A DNA stretch of 64,000 nucleotides from Corylus avellana (GCF_901000735.1 NC_081542.1:41688375-41752374); one strand, 5' to 3'; shown: positions 1 to 12,589, counted from the first letter of the stretch. Notes: generated by a model from the sequence alone, not told the origin. Made by a program: numbers and translations.

Positions 1-1
1 T

Positions 2-130
2 TCCAAGAGGAACAAAATGAGTTCGAGCCGTGATGATGATGATGATGATGATGAGTACAACAACAAAAAAGTTGCCAAGAATTGTGAGATTTGTTTAAGC
101 AAATTCAGGGGTGTTTTATATAATATTTAA
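2..130 (+). CDS. 3' end of an unrecognised protein-coding gene (partial)
   Basis: An open frame enters from the left edge and stops with TAA at 128-130. It encodes a basic start, a run of seven aspartates made by a GAT repeat (32-52), then E-Y-N-N-K-K and a C-E-I-C pair close to the C-terminus (residues NCEICLSKF). An AATAAA at 265-270 could be its polyadenylation signal, which fits a last exon with a short 3' UTR. An in-frame ATG at 17 exists but is probably internal. I do not recognise the family. The C-x-x-C is too short to call a zinc finger. It could also be chance coding. Confidence 0.35.
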   Translation, partial: SKRNKMSSSRDDDDDDDEYNNKKVAKNCEICLSKFRGVLYNI

Positions 131-264
131 AAGCACGCATAGGTCGTTTTATTATATATGCAGGGTTCTTATGGTCAATTTGTTATCTTGTTTGTGGGTT
201 TGCATACTCTTCATGCTCTGAAAAGTTCAAGTATGAATTAAAGCATAATTTTGCTTTTGGTTAT

Positions 265-270
265 AATAAA
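265..270 (+). terminator. Possible poly(A) signal AATAAA
   Basis: AATAAA lies 135 bases after the TAA of the partial frame at the left edge, a normal distance for a plant near-upstream element. The only support is position and motif. Confidence 0.3.
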
Positions 271-2144
271 ATGTATATTGTACTAGCTGCGCGCCCTCTT
301 TGTTGCTTTTTGTTATCAATCCCCCTCCTCCTCCTCCTCCTCCTCCCCTGCCCTTCAACAAATCTTCCAGATATATAGGGTTAATTAGGTTCTAATTAGG
401 TTCTATTTGAAATTGCAGTTTCAATAAGTACGATTTTAAAAATTACGTTTCTAAAATAGTTACTTTTTAAATTGCAAGGTAAAACATATTAAAAAGTTTT
501 TTTTTCTATCAAATATTTGTTACGTGAAATTGCAGATTTTTTTCCTATTTTAAATTAAGTGTTTTTTAAATCGCAATGCCAAATGCTTTACTTTTTTACC
601 ATATTTTTTAAAAGCGTAATTTATTCTTGCGAAACCGCAATCACAAACGCACCCTATTAGCACCCTATTAGTTTTCTAATTGCTTGTAGTATCGAGTAAT
701 TATAAAAGTCACTTTTGTGTTTATCCTAAAAAAGATGGGGGCTTTAAAATTACAATTTGATCAAAATTCAATAATGATCAATCACAAGGTCACATTATAT
801 CTAGCCTAGTTTAAATCGGATCAAGATCGCACCGAATGCAATACATTATATCTAGATCTTTCAAAAAGAAAGATTGTTGTTGGATAGCCAAATCATCTTT
901 TTGGATAAAAGAGAATAGTTCGGCCACCCTCATAAGTCGATTTGTAGTGGCCACTTCTAGCAATTCAAACTACTTTTTTCTTGCTTTAAGATTTGGGCGG
1001 TTCGTTTTAAATAAATGTGTAGTTAAGGTAAAATGAATTGCATGTTGTGTGCCACCTTCAATCCGTCCAAATGTACCTACTAGAAGGACCGGACATAATT
1101 GGGCCGGCCGGCCGGTTACTAATTTGGTAAAACATTTGAGGGATAGATGGATCATGGATGTACTTTGCATTGGACGAGATAGAGTTGGCTTGGTGAAGGA
1201 CAGCACGGAAGATAACACCTCTCATCAGGAAATTTCCTCCGGATATTCCCGGATCCGGACACATGTGACCCGTTGCTATCGGTTACCCTTTCGTAGAAAA
1301 TGCCCCAAGCCAAAACCAAGGAGGTGCACTTCAAGAGTTTTTAATTGCCCACCTCTGTCCTAGGCTTTATTTTTTTCAGACAAGAATACTATGAACTAAA
1401 TAAATATCGTAGTGTACCAACACATGCACGAACCTTTCTATTTTTTTGAGAGTAACGTATTAATTGGAGTATATGAATTTTTATTAGTATTTGAGAAATA
1501 TATAAGTTTTTTAATAAAACAATTAAAAAAATGTGATTTTCAAATATTCAAAAAACTATTTTAGAAAATGGAAATGAACGTAAAATTTGTATATAAAAGT
1601 GAGGAACTATTTTATTTTTATAAACAAAAAAAAAAAATGAAGTGGTTTTATTTAGTTATAAATGAAAAATAAAGAACATAAATCAAATAGTATAGACGGT
1701 TTATATATTGGAAATGAAAGAAAAAATATTGTTTATATATAGTTTTTCTTTCTTGTCCTATTTTGTTTAATTTTTAAATATTTATGTATCAAACTGCCTT
1801 TGCACTTGAAGAGAAAATAATTCCTACAAGGTACTTAGGAGTAGATAAATCATGAAAATCTTATATTCTTGAAAATTCTATTAGATTTCTAATTATTTTT
1901 TAAATGTGGAAATAAGTCACTTTCCAGGAAAATCCGTAAATGCTTAGATTTCTCGATTGAACCAAATGTCACGACACTTGCACCATAATATATAAACTAT
2001 GTTTATGATTAGACAGCATAAAGTGAGGACAACCTAGTCATTAGGCTAGGCAAATTACAAATGTTATCACTTTGGCACATTTAACTGTATTAGAATCCTC
2101 TCATCTAGTAAAGTCTCATGGTCTAGATTAAATTTTACAAATTT
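271..2144. other. Intergenic, AT-rich
   Basis: I see no convincing gene. Short overlapping open frames on both strands at 836-1363 lack family features and conventional exon structure. This stretch is less AT-rich than its surroundings and includes a small GGCCGGCCGGCC palindrome near 1102. The part at 400-660 resembles the degraded hAT-like MITE sequence seen again near 20.8 kb (poly-A/T with short AAACGC motifs). Confidence 0.5.
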
Positions 2145-2280
2145 GAATAGTTTATACTTTGTCATGTGATGAATTTGGTTTCATCTACTTGTCTGTCTTA
2201 GCAAGAAAACAAGAATAGTTTATACTTTGTCATGCGGTGAATTTGGTTTCATCTACTTGTCTTACTTAGCAAGAGAACAA
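2145..2280. repeat. Tandem duplication, 68 bp x 2
   Basis: The unit beginning GAATAGTTTATACTTTGTC occurs at 2145-2212 and again at 2213-2280 with only a handful of substitutions. Both copies end in GAAAACAA or GAGAACAA. It is noncoding and lies in a gene-free stretch. Confidence 0.85.
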
Positions 2281-2450
2281 GGACAGTGAAATTCAAAATA
2301 ATAATTTTTGCTTCGTAAGACGTAATTCTTAACCGATTGCACTATTTTTTTAAGACAATTAACATATCAGTTTAACTTACGGGAACAGTCCTATTTGTTT
2401 TTCCTACACATAAAAGCAGGAACCCTATTCCACCACTTCTTGACCCTACC

Positions 2451-2458
2451 TATAAATA
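2451..2458 (+). promoter_or_regulatory. TATA-box-like motif with no recognised gene downstream
   Basis: TATAAATA follows a C-rich segment and precedes about 250 bases that are clearly less AT-rich than the surroundings (2460-2710). Downstream the first ATG opens only a three-codon frame (ATG GCT GGG TGA, about 2505), and no longer frame follows. This could be the promoter of a noncoding transcript or a decayed gene. Confidence 0.25.
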
Positions 2459-2760
2459 ATAAGGCCCATTGTAAGAACCACCAGCCACCCATTTACACTA
2501 ATTCAATGGCTGGGTGAAAGGTTGGTGAGCCACTGTCACCAGCTTAGAGGGGAAAAAAAAGTAGGAGAAGAAGAAGACTGGCACCAGGAAAATGGTGGGG
2601 AGAAATGTTGACAATGATCAACTATGGCAGATGCCAATTGGATTCTCTTCCCCGTGACTGCCGGGCTGAGTTTTGGGTCTGTCTTTTTGACCGAAAAACT
2701 GGCAGTCCATACATATAGACTTTTTTTTTTATTGAATTCTTGTTTTTAATTAACAAAAAT

Positions 2761-4426
2761 GAGTGGCTGAGATAATATTTTAAAATTTAAAATTAAATGG
2801 TATCACAATATCAATATGCTTGTTTTGCCATAAAATGACAACTTCACCGAATGACCTATGGTCCTATGGAGCTAACTTTACAGGGCAGTTAATAAATAGG
2901 GTAAGTAGCTATCATATCAGCCTAGCTCTTCTAAATAAGGGCCACTCTGTGGTGTGGTGTGACTTTCATACTTGCTTTTAGTGTTTTCTGTTAATTTAAT
3001 AATTAAATAATTAAATATACTTATTTTTATTAGTTTAAATTTTTGATATGGATCGGGTGGCCAAAGCCACATTTCATCACCATTCAAGTTATTTCACCAA
3101 GTGCAATAACTTTAATTTGGATCATTTATTTCAAGTAAACGGCTTAAAGGTCTGTCATATCATCGATCCATGTGAAAATAAAAAATGTGCATCTCATTTG
3201 TCTCACCTCTTCACCCACCGCTATCTATTTACTATTACTTTTAAGGGCTATGATTCAGAGAATACCGCGTACTTAGCACTCCGTGAAGGAAAATGACGTC
3301 GTATTTTCAGTAGACTCTTTATAAAGAAACCTGTTTTTTAAGTTTAAGAAATATGGTCAAAAAATTACAAAAAATATCCAACAGCAAAATTCCTAAATGA
3401 ATCTTAAACATAAGGATTGTTACAGGGAAACCCAATATTTTATGTTCCACTATTACAATCCTTATAATTATTAAAAAAAATATAAAAATAAAAAATAAAA
3501 AGATTTTCTCTCTTTTTTCCTCTCTCCTCGCATGTTTCACAATTTTCTCTCATCTCTCTTCTCATATATATAATATAATTAAAAAAACAAATATTTTAAT
3601 GATATAAGAAATGATTAAGGGAAGTTATTGAGGTGTATTTTGACATAGGAAAGCAAAAAGTAGTTTAAATCATTAAATGTAGGAAAAATGACGAAAAAGC
3701 TGTTGAGAATATTCTAAAAGCCAGATTAAGAGTGACCGAATTACCCATTTAGCCAATTGTAGATGGCCAAATCACCTAGTTTGACCATTCTAGGTGGTTT
3801 GATTGTTTAAATATAAATTAAATAATTAGATTCATCACTTCTTATCAGTTTATACTTTTTGGAGAAACGGTAATTTTATATGGTATCATAGCAAAAGTTT
3901 AGAGTTCGAGCATTGTCCCTGTCTTTCACTTTATATTTCAATTAAGTATTTTAAGTTGAATGTTAGTACTTTGTATCAAATTAAACCTTAAAAATAATTA
4001 AACTTATGGCAAACTTCGTTTCCCATAAGTAGGGGCGAAGTGACAGATCTTTCAACCATTCATTTGAGACCCTATTCACCGCACACGGGGATCTCAAATC
4101 TCAATCATCACCAAAGGTAAAGGTAACAATTGATCCAAAACACTTTTACTAACAAGCACTCATGATGTTGGGGGGATAGATAGTGAACAAGAGGCATCTT
4201 CGACATTATAGTAACTAATAATCATGCCCACCAACTTCTGTCCCTCACATCACCAATATCAGTACTTCTCATTATTTCTTCTGCTTCATCTATACTTTTA
4301 ACCCACCAATTTTACCTATTAATTGACTCCATCTTCATCTACCCCCATACACACATATACAAACAAAAATAAATAAAGAAGCTTAATTTTTTTTTTTTTT
4401 CTTTCTTTTTTTTGGGCCCTTATTGA
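2761..4426. other. Intergenic, no gene seen
   Basis: AT-rich sequence with frequent stops in all frames. Open frames at 3048-3296 (plus) and 3319-3540 (minus) have low-complexity or unremarkable translations and no splice context that would make them exons. Confidence 0.5.
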
Positions 4427-4775
4427 TGAGATGTATCATGTCAACCATTTGGGTTGTGGCTTAAACCCATTCAATACTATGTTTCAACCGAAAGTAGATA
4501 TAGAGTTGCATGAACTTTACTTAACTTTATGCTCGAATCTCAGTAATTCAAATAGTAAATGTGAAAAAACTTTTATAAAGTAAATTATGATTTATGAAGC
4601 GGTATTGATAAGATCATAAGATGGAGTATGTGACATGTCAACCAGTTGGGTTGTGGCTTAAACACATTTGGGCTTAAACACATTCGGTACTATGTTTCAA
4701 CCACAACCAAAAGCAGAAACAATGTATAAATCTTAGCAATCCATGTAGTATATGTGAGAGAACTTTTATAAAATT
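4427..4775. repeat. Direct duplication of about 160 bp
   Basis: The block starting near 4427 (with CATGTCAACCATTTGGGTTG, then TACTATGTTTCAACC and AACTTTTATAAA) is repeated in the same orientation from about 4620 to 4775, with small indels including an internal duplication of GGCTTAAACACATT. Sequences of similar flavour recur at about 6120-6290 and 63660-63790, so this is probably a dispersed repeat. Confidence 0.6.
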
Positions 4776-5649
4776 TAGATGAGTAGATGAACTACTCGAA
4801 ACTTGCTCGGGCATGCAAATATTACAAGAACTTTCTCACATTTGTTAGCTAAATTGGTTCGCACAATAAAATTATTAAAGATCTCTATCCTTAGTATCAA
4901 GCATAAGTGTTGGGACAACGGAGCCCATGGCACAAACATCAATAGAAGTGGAGCATGACGAAAGAATAAGTAATGGGTGAATCTCAAATCTCACAGATCT
5001 ACATTCAATAATCACAGAGCCGAAAGAGGGAGAGTTCAACTAATTGTTTCAATGGATTTTCAGTCAACAACGGTCAAGGGCTGTAGCTGCTTCATAATGT
5101 GCAGATTGGATGCCCATAGACCGTAGTTGGTCTGGATTCCCCTTAATCAGTGGGAACAACACTAAAATGGGCCTGCCATTGTGATGGTTTAAGCCCAAGA
5201 AACTCTAAATTCTACAAGAATTAGACACCTGCAGTCATCCTTTCTCCTATGAGACTGTGAAATGAGGAGCAATCTGAAAATGAAACACAGGGCCTGTGCA
5301 TTGCGGCCTATGAGCACCCGGCCTACTATCTCTAGCGATATATCCTTCATCCTTGCAAAATTGGTGGTTTGAGTTGAATCCCATTGTAGATACGAAATTG
5401 ATGAGATTACCAGAGAGATTTGTTTAGGCATGAGGTGGTGCTAACAGAGATTGGTGGGATTTTCTTTCTATCTCACGTGAAATGCTTAATTCATTTTTAG
5501 ATAATTTTTTTATTAAAAAATAGAAAAAAATAAATAAATAAAAAAATAAAAAATTAAGGGTGTATTAAGTATGTTATATAAACGGGAAGAATGCAAAATA
5601 GCATTTTCTAAACAATATAGCGGGTGATTATGATCTTCAAAATATTTTT

Positions 5650-5651
<2 letters not shown>

Positions 5652-5681
<30 letters not shown>
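5652..5681. repeat. (AT)n microsatellite
   Basis: About 14 uninterrupted AT dinucleotides. Confidence 0.9.
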
Positions 5682-5685
<4 letters not shown>

Positions 5686-5860
5686 CCCTTAATTTATCTT
5701 TATAAATAATTCTTCATTCTTTCCTTGTTAATGACAAAGAGAATGGGACTCAAAATTTAACTCTTAATTATAATATTAAATCATTAATTATCCTAATAAT
5801 GTAATATTATAAAAATTAAAAGAAATATAGAGATTTCTAACAATTTTGCTTTCGGAATTA

Positions 5861-6102
5861 GATCTTGTTTGAGATTGTGTTTGAAGGGCCTAAAAGTGCT
5901 TTTAATACTTAAAAAGTCCGTTTAAAAAAAAAAAAAAAAGTACTCGTTTGGTAAAAAAAATTAAAAACGCTTTTAAGGGACAAAAAAAGTCTAAAAATTG
6001 TCAAAACGCACTTTTGACAAAAGCTTAAAAATGAAGTTTTTGCCCAAAAGTTCTTTTTAACTTAAAATATTTATTTTTCAAACGCAATCTCAAACAAGCT
6101 CT
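5861..6102. mobile_element. MITE, hAT-like terminal inverted repeats
   Basis: The left end GATCTTGTTTGAGATTGTGT is the near-complement of the right end at 6078-6101 (reverse complement reads GAGCTTGTTTGAGATTGCGT). The interior is AT-rich with AAAAACGC and AAGCTT-type motifs and has no coding capacity. Partial relatives are at 52226-52695. Length is about 242 bp. The target duplication is not clear. Confidence 0.7.
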
Positions 6103-7181
6103 TATTAGTAATCTAGACAGTAAATATGAGAGAGCTTTGATAACACCCACATTCCTGGTAGATAACTGGACAGTCTAAAATTTACTTAGGCACATGAAAG
6201 TCTTATATGAATTTTTTTACAATTGTTGCTCAAATTGTTAAAGACTCCAATCCTCCTCAATTATTGAGACCTAGCACATGAAATATTTAATTAAAATTAT
6301 AAGTAAATTACGACAATGTTTAAACTTAAGGCTTTTATCAATTATCTAAAAGAAAATTAAACTAATAAAAAATTAATTATTTTAATTAATATTTTTTTTA
6401 AAATATTCGCACAAAAGTATAAAGAGAAATTCGAACTAGTGATTTCCACTTTATAAAGCGTGAGCATTATCGTCAAATTAAAACCTAAATCATCATTAAA
6501 TGTTAAAACTAGAAAAATATTTGGTCACAAAGTCCAAGTCGTGCCGGGTCGGTTGGGATATTAGTAAAGGGACGGTGTCGGCGTCGTAGGGGAGTTGGCT
6601 AGCGACCAAAACTTTACTTTTGTGTGGGTCTCACACACAGTTATTGCACGTGTAGTGTGAAAGCTCCATTGCACTTTGCTCACCTAACCAATCTCCTTAC
6701 TTCCAACTAATCAATAATCATTCCTGTGACTGTGCAGCTTAATCTTCACCTGCTCTTTCCGATCCAACTCACTCAGGAGTTTCCACGTCACTCCCTGACC
6801 TCATCCATGCATCTCAATGGCCGGCAGCACGGATGGTTTGGTGACTTTAGTCACCCTAAGATTTAATTGCACCAATGAAAAGTTTACTCATTACTTAAAT
6901 TATTATTTATTCTAAACGTTTAACCGGTAAAGTAGAATAATTTTAAAAATCATTTTGTATCTTTAAAAAAATAAGATCATTTTTAAAATTATCATTTAAT
7001 TAAAATTTAATAATGATTAATTATAAGTTCAATGGTGATTTTAAGAGTTACATCATCTTTAAAGGGACACAAGATGGTATATTACTTGGTAAGATATGAT
7101 GGATTTAATAACTAATATATATATATATCTGTGAACCATAAGTAAGGTTTGTTGGTGCTATTTTTGGTCTGGTAAATTGTT
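6103..7181. other. Intergenic; less AT-rich patch at 6540-6840
   Basis: 6540-6840 is a GC-richer island in AT-rich DNA. It ends with an ATG at about 6818 opening a 32-codon frame (M-A-G-S-T-D-G-L). The frame runs into repeat-like sequence and no splice partner is evident. It may be a decayed 5' gene region; I cannot assign a product. Confidence 0.3.
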
Positions 7182-7345
7182 AGCCAGCGATTTTTCTTTA
7201 TGGTTGTACTGAGAACGAGACTCCTGTATGTTAATGATGTTCTTGCAAAATAAGAACATGATCAGCCAGCGATTTTTCTTTATGGTTGTACTGAGAACGA
7301 GACTCCTGTATGTTAATGATGTTCTTGCAAAATAAGAACATGATC
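7182..7345. repeat. Exact tandem duplication, 82 bp x 2
   Basis: The unit AGCCAGCGATTTTTC...AACATGATC occupies 7182-7263 and is repeated without any visible difference at 7264-7345. It contains the small palindrome GTTCTTGCAAAATAAGAAC. Identity of the two copies suggests a recent duplication or an assembly artefact. Confidence 0.9.
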
Positions 7346-8149
7346 AAAGGGTCTTTGGTTTGGACCGAAAACTTTTCGATGTCAAAGTTAGCATCTCGTA
7401 TATAGATAAAAATATTTGATAATAATATGCCTCTAACATCTATTAATTTGTGTGTGCAACGTGAGGTATGCAGAAGAGAGAGGTGAGGTTGAAAAAGAAG
7501 TCTCCTAGAGAGAGAGAGAGACGTGGGAGAGAAAAAAGGTCCCGGAGAAAGGGAGACTTTTCTCCTTTTATAAGCCAAGGCGGATACATGTTACTTTATG
7601 AATGGGCAATGACAAAATGGTAAATAAACATAAATAAGTGAGCATATTTTCTCCTTAACAATGTAAAATATTTAATTAAAATTGAGGTAAACTATGGAGT
7701 CAAGATTTCAACCCAAAACTTCAATTATAATATATATTGTGTTAAAACGTGAAGAGGGCATTAAAATATTAATTAAAGGATTATTATTTATTGTCTTTTT
7801 AAGCTTCTAATTAAGGTGATTTTACAATTGAATATAGAAAAAATGATCAAAGTTACCTCCTTTAATTTTCACATGTCTTGGCTAGGTGGGTTTTTTTGAA
7901 GTATTTTCATTCTTTCATCCATCTGAATAAGAAGTAGGAAAGACTCCTGTAATCTCTTTTTCTCATTTAATTCGAAGAAAAAACAAAAACCAAATCTAGC
8001 AAACTTACCACCCATAAACTCCATTTATTAAGCATTTTATTTCAGTGGTAAGCAATGTGTATCCGAAATATGGAAGTATTGAGAGCTACATGAAATCAAT
8101 TCTTACCTAAAAGGATATGCAGTCAATGAGACCATTGACTAATAACTTA

Positions 8150-8506
8150 AAATACCAGCCACCCAATTACTGCTGCATTTTTCTTCTCTTTCTTCTTGTC
8201 TTTTTTTGTAAGTACAATAACACTGAATCTAAGGCACAAGGTGAAATTTGGCAGCCTTAATTATATATTAAATTCTTAATCTCATTAATAACACTTTATT
8301 AACTTAGATTAAATTTAATATGCCTTTTAAATGTTTATAGACACTTGGTCCTATTTACCTGAGTTGAAGGGTATTTCATCCAGACTGATTTGAATGAAAT
8401 TTCTGTCCTTTTAAAATACCAGTTAGCCAATTACTGCTCCATTTTTTTTTTTTTTTTTTAAGTACAATAACACTGAATCTAAGCCACAAGGTGAAATTTG
8501 GCAGCC
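8150..8506. repeat. Direct repeat about 265 bp apart
   Basis: Two blocks share the sequence around CCAATTACTGCT, a poly-T tract and AGTACAATAACACTGAATCT through GTGAAATTTGGCAGCC, at about 8150-8257 and 8418-8506. The stretch between them is unrelated AT-rich DNA. Confidence 0.7.
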
Positions 8507-9700
8507 CATTTTTGAAACTTCCTGGAAATAGCACTTCTGAAGTTTTCTTTTAATTATATATATATATCTATCTTTTTCTTTTGCATAGCTGGAGCTGAGC
8601 CTTGCACCGTCCCTTTTGGGGCTGCAAACTACAAAATTTCACATTCCAGGCTTATTGTGTTCAAGCAGAGATAAGTGCAATCATATTTTGTTGATATGTT
8701 ATTGTCAATCAATTCTTAAAGCTTTGGAAAAATTTTACTTAATCCCATCAACTTCAATTATTTTTGCAATTATTCCCCAAAATTCAAAAACTCTCAATTT
8801 AATATATTGAGCTTCTAATTTTTTGCAATGTCACCCGTCTATCAGGTTTTTCTGTTAAATTCTGTCAAAATTAAAATAAAAATTACAAAGATTCAGGCAT
8901 GGGTATTTTTGCAAATTCCGTTAAATCTTGACTAACGCCTGAATCTTTGGGTATTTTGGTAATTTTGACACACATCCATTAGGATTTAACAAAAAAACCT
9001 AACATACGGGTGACATTGGGAAGGTAATTACAAAAGTGATGAAAATATATGGAATTAAGTAAAGTTTTTTCTAAATATTTCTTTTTTAACAACACCTGAT
9101 TTAAAGGCTGATTGAGAGTGTCGTATCAACAAAGTTGCAAGAAAATTTAGAACATTTCAAAATCAATATAATTTGATGCATTACATGCTTAAAATTGTTC
9201 CAAAAGCAAAAGTACAAAATGTGGCAACTGGCAACGACAAGCATTAACACCCACATTACAGTTTAATTAAACCATTTTGGTAGTTAGCTCAATTAAATAT
9301 CACCAATCAGATAGCAAAGAGGTTACAAGAGATAGCTGAACAGTCCCATCAACCCTTTCACATTTCACAATAAATACTCCCCCCTCTTTTGGTCTCCACC
9401 AATCTGGTCTCTACACATTTCTGAATTCTCAAAATCTAATTTAAAATCCTGACAGCCATCAAAAAATGATCATAAAATCATTCATCGACAGCAGCTGATG
9501 TGGTACAGATAGATTGATTGATATTTGAAATATGGCGGTAAATATAACGGTTAAACTGTTGTTGTATGTCTGAACCGTTGGAATTATATATATAATCATC
9601 TGCTAATTTTTTTTTTTTTTTTTTTTGAAGTTTTAACTTATATTTAAGGCTGCACATCCGGGTGGGACCCAAGTTCGTAAATCTGTGTCATAGTTAAGGA
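8507..9700. other. Intergenic, upstream of the three-exon gene
   Basis: AT-rich with no plausible coding exons. 8820-9070 contains imperfect inverted segments (CACCCGTCTATCAGG and ACGGGTGACATTGGG), probably a decayed MITE. 9605-9626 is a poly-T run. Confidence 0.4.
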
Positions 9701-9802
9701 AGAATATGGAAAGACTCCTAATTCTCCAAAACATTTTCTTCCTCTGATTCTCTGGGATCAATCAGTTCCACCCAGTTCTTTCTTCTGGAGGCTGCTGACG
9801 CC

Positions 9803-10373
9803 ATGGTCACCGAGGTAATATCATTCTCAGGATTCCTTTATGTTCTTAAGAACAAATGAGCATGTGCTTTTCTTCTTATTGGGTTTGTTTTCACATCTTT
9901 TTGGTCAATGAAAGACCAGCGTCTTCATTCAGGGTATTATATATATTGTGTGTGTGTGTGTGTATATATATATGCACGTTGGGTTTTCAATGTTTGGATT
10001 GGGTGGAAATATCTGTGCCTCTGGTTTGGTTTCTTGTTTTTGTTCATGTTTCTTTCTTTGGTTACTGTTGGATTGTATTATATATATATGTAAGAGGATC
10101 TGGGGTCTTTTTATCAGGCAAGGGCTCTAATGATTTCTCTTTTGGTTGCTGATAAGCTTTCTTTAATATCGTCTTTTATGGGATATTCTTTGTTTTGGAG
10201 ATTCAGTGATGTTCTTTCTTCATCACCCTTTCTGTAAATAAGGAAACTTCAATCTTCTTTTTGTCAAATACCAAGAAAGGAAGGGTGTGGGGATTATGAT
10301 GTCATGGAAGGAAGCCATGATATAATTAAGCATATTTTTTCTGGTATGGCCTACAACCCCAATCTCAAGGCAG

Positions 10374-10409
<36 letters not shown>

Positions 10410-12551
10410 GTGATCAACACCTATGACTTTTGTAGAATATATGAGCAGATTTATTATTGCTTTTGTGGAGATATAGATAATAATACAATGAATTGGTGTA
10501 AGGCGTACAGCAAAGAGTGGGAAATTATAGAACTGAATTTGTGTCAGTAATGTAGAGGTCTACAATCAATATAATCAGCAATATGGGCCTTGGAAAGATA
10601 TTGACCAACCAAAATGCAATCATGTCGGCAGTTTAACCCTCTCTCTCTCTCTCTCCCCCCTATTTGCCTGAAGACTTTTAATCTGCCCTTTTAATGGTTT
10701 TTACCGCAACTTCACCATCGTCATCTTTGCTTAATTTAGAAGATCTGTTTTGCTTTCATAGTATTCTCAGATTATTAGAAAACTTATCTTATGTCGAAAG
10801 GAAAGAATTAATTTAATCATTTAATGAATATTTTTAACGCTTTTCTTCACACATGGAATATGTAATTGAAGTGAGAAAAAAAAAAACTATAGAGATAGAA
10901 TACCATGATAGAAAAGAGTGAGAATGGGTTCACTTTTTGGGGGCTTATAGATGCAGGGATTCTCCATTGCAGATAAAAATGAAACCAATTGGTTTATTTT
11001 AGATGGGTAAATTGCTTAGAATTGAAGATTTTCTCTAAGTAAAGGAAAAGAAAGCAGAGCAAATCTTGCAATGGATGGTTGATTGCATCTTGTGTTGCTA
11101 TAAATCTGGAGTAATAATTCAAATTTATCTTTTTCATTATCTGAACTGCAGATGTTTGAATCCTATCAAAATTTAATTGACGGTTGTTCTGAACTTGATG
11201 AATACTAGCTAGGAAACTAGTATTAACTGATCACTCTTCTCAGAACCATGAGATACCCAGTGGATGGCCGCTTGGGCTTGGGATTATGAACATGAGACTT
11301 AGAGTGTTGCAGAGATTACCAGCCTCTGCTGCAGCAGAGCCCCACTCTTTGCGCGTGGCATCAACCAGTTTCTCCTCATTCTCTTCCTCTAACCTTGATA
11401 CTGAGGTAACTCAAAACTGACCTTATACTTTTTCCTCCTTTCACATCTTTTTCTTTTATTACATATCCATGGGAGTGCATGCCGGCTTTTGCTGTCAAAG
11501 ACGGATAGAAATCCCAGCAATTTTATTGTTTGGATTGGTAGTGATTCAAAGAGTCCACCTGTAATCACCTAGGAAAAAATGCTAGTCACATTTGCGCTAT
11601 CATCCCAAAAGAACTAGTCAAATTGAAGTTTATCTAAAATTCATTATAAAACCCAGTTTCACCTAGTAACTAAGCAATGTGAGATTTAGCACTCATGACT
11701 ATCTTTATAAATCATCCACTCTATGTAGGCTTTTTCTCATCTTCCTAATATGGGACCGGAGTATTACACCGCCTGTCTAAACAGGTCTTGAATAGCCTGC
11801 CCGCCTACTTGAACAAGTGAACCCCATAAAATTTTATATCATTTGCTGTCTGAATTGCTAGTAATCCAAACAAGCGGAAATCAGAATCCATGAAAATCTT
11901 AGTTGACGTTCAATGCCATTTGATTGAAACTTTTCTTTGTCAGAATTTCAGCCGTATACAGGTAGGTATATAGGAACTTGAAGAGTGATATATTGTTTCC
12001 TGATGGCCTTTTAATAAAATAATCTTCTGAAATCTTCCAAACTAAGGTATAGTTTTCTGTTGAAATTTAACATGAATCTTCAACCAACCTGATCACTAGA
12101 AGCTATCAAACAGACAAATGTAGCGATTGATGAAAAAGATGTCTAACACTCTTCAATTTCATAGTTTAATATCATGTTAAATTATTATTTGTTTCGAAAG
12201 CTTAAACTTATAAAAAAAATTAATTATTTAATCAAATACTTTAACACGCTCTCCTACTAATAATGTGTTGGTGTTGCTTATACTGCATGCGAGATGAACC
12301 AGTCCACAGCATCCTTCTTTCAAGATCATAGCGTGTCACTCGGCCGGCTAATTGGGATAAGACCAGGCGAAAGATCAGGCTTCTACTTGCAAAACTCAAT
12401 CAATTTTGAAGAGCATAACATGATGCCTGCAAGGGATGCAAACACTGATGTCTCTAGACATAGAGTGGACATGTCACGGGGAATTTGCATTCCTCTGTTG
12501 CTTGGTGCTCTGGTAAAGATGAGCCGGAGCAAGAGCAAGTCAAGAAAGTAA
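9803..12551 (+). CDS. Small plant-specific protein of unknown function, 140 aa, three exons
   Basis: Exons 9803-9814, 11244-11405 and 12303-12551 join in phase 0 with GT-AG borders. The first coding exon holds only M-V-T-E. The second begins N-H-E-I-P-S-G-W-P-L-G-L and ends S-S-S-N-L-D-T-E. The third begins S-T-A-S-F-F-Q-D and reads through S-V-S-L-G-R-L-I-G-I-R-P to a basic tail (S-R-S-K-S-K-S-R-K). From memory, the NHEIPSGWPLGL and NLDTESTASFF blocks mark an angiosperm family of short, serine-rich proteins with no assigned biochemistry. There is no signal peptide, membrane segment or known domain. The lysine- and arginine-rich C-terminus could be a nuclear signal. The acceptor of exon 3 (CCAG, 12299-12302) has a weak pyrimidine tract; it was chosen because it restores the T-E/S-T-A-S-F-F junction. 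AATAAA follows at 12590. Function is unknown. Confidence 0.8.
9947..9973. repeat. (TG)n(TA)n microsatellite in intron 1
   Basis: Eight TG units pass into about five TA units inside the first intron of the 140-residue-protein gene. Confidence 0.85.
10374..10408. repeat. (AC)n(AT)n microsatellite in intron 1
   Basis: About nine AC units followed by about nine AT units, in the same intron as the TG/TA repeat at 9947. A (CT)n tract follows at about 10640-10655. Confidence 0.85.
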
Positions 12552-12589
12552 TGCTTCACGGCCGGCCGGCATTCTGGCATTCAGGGGGA

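Noticed and set aside
836..1363. Cluster of overlapping short frames on both strands
   Set aside because: Frames overlap in every phase, as expected from local base composition. No conserved motif is seen.
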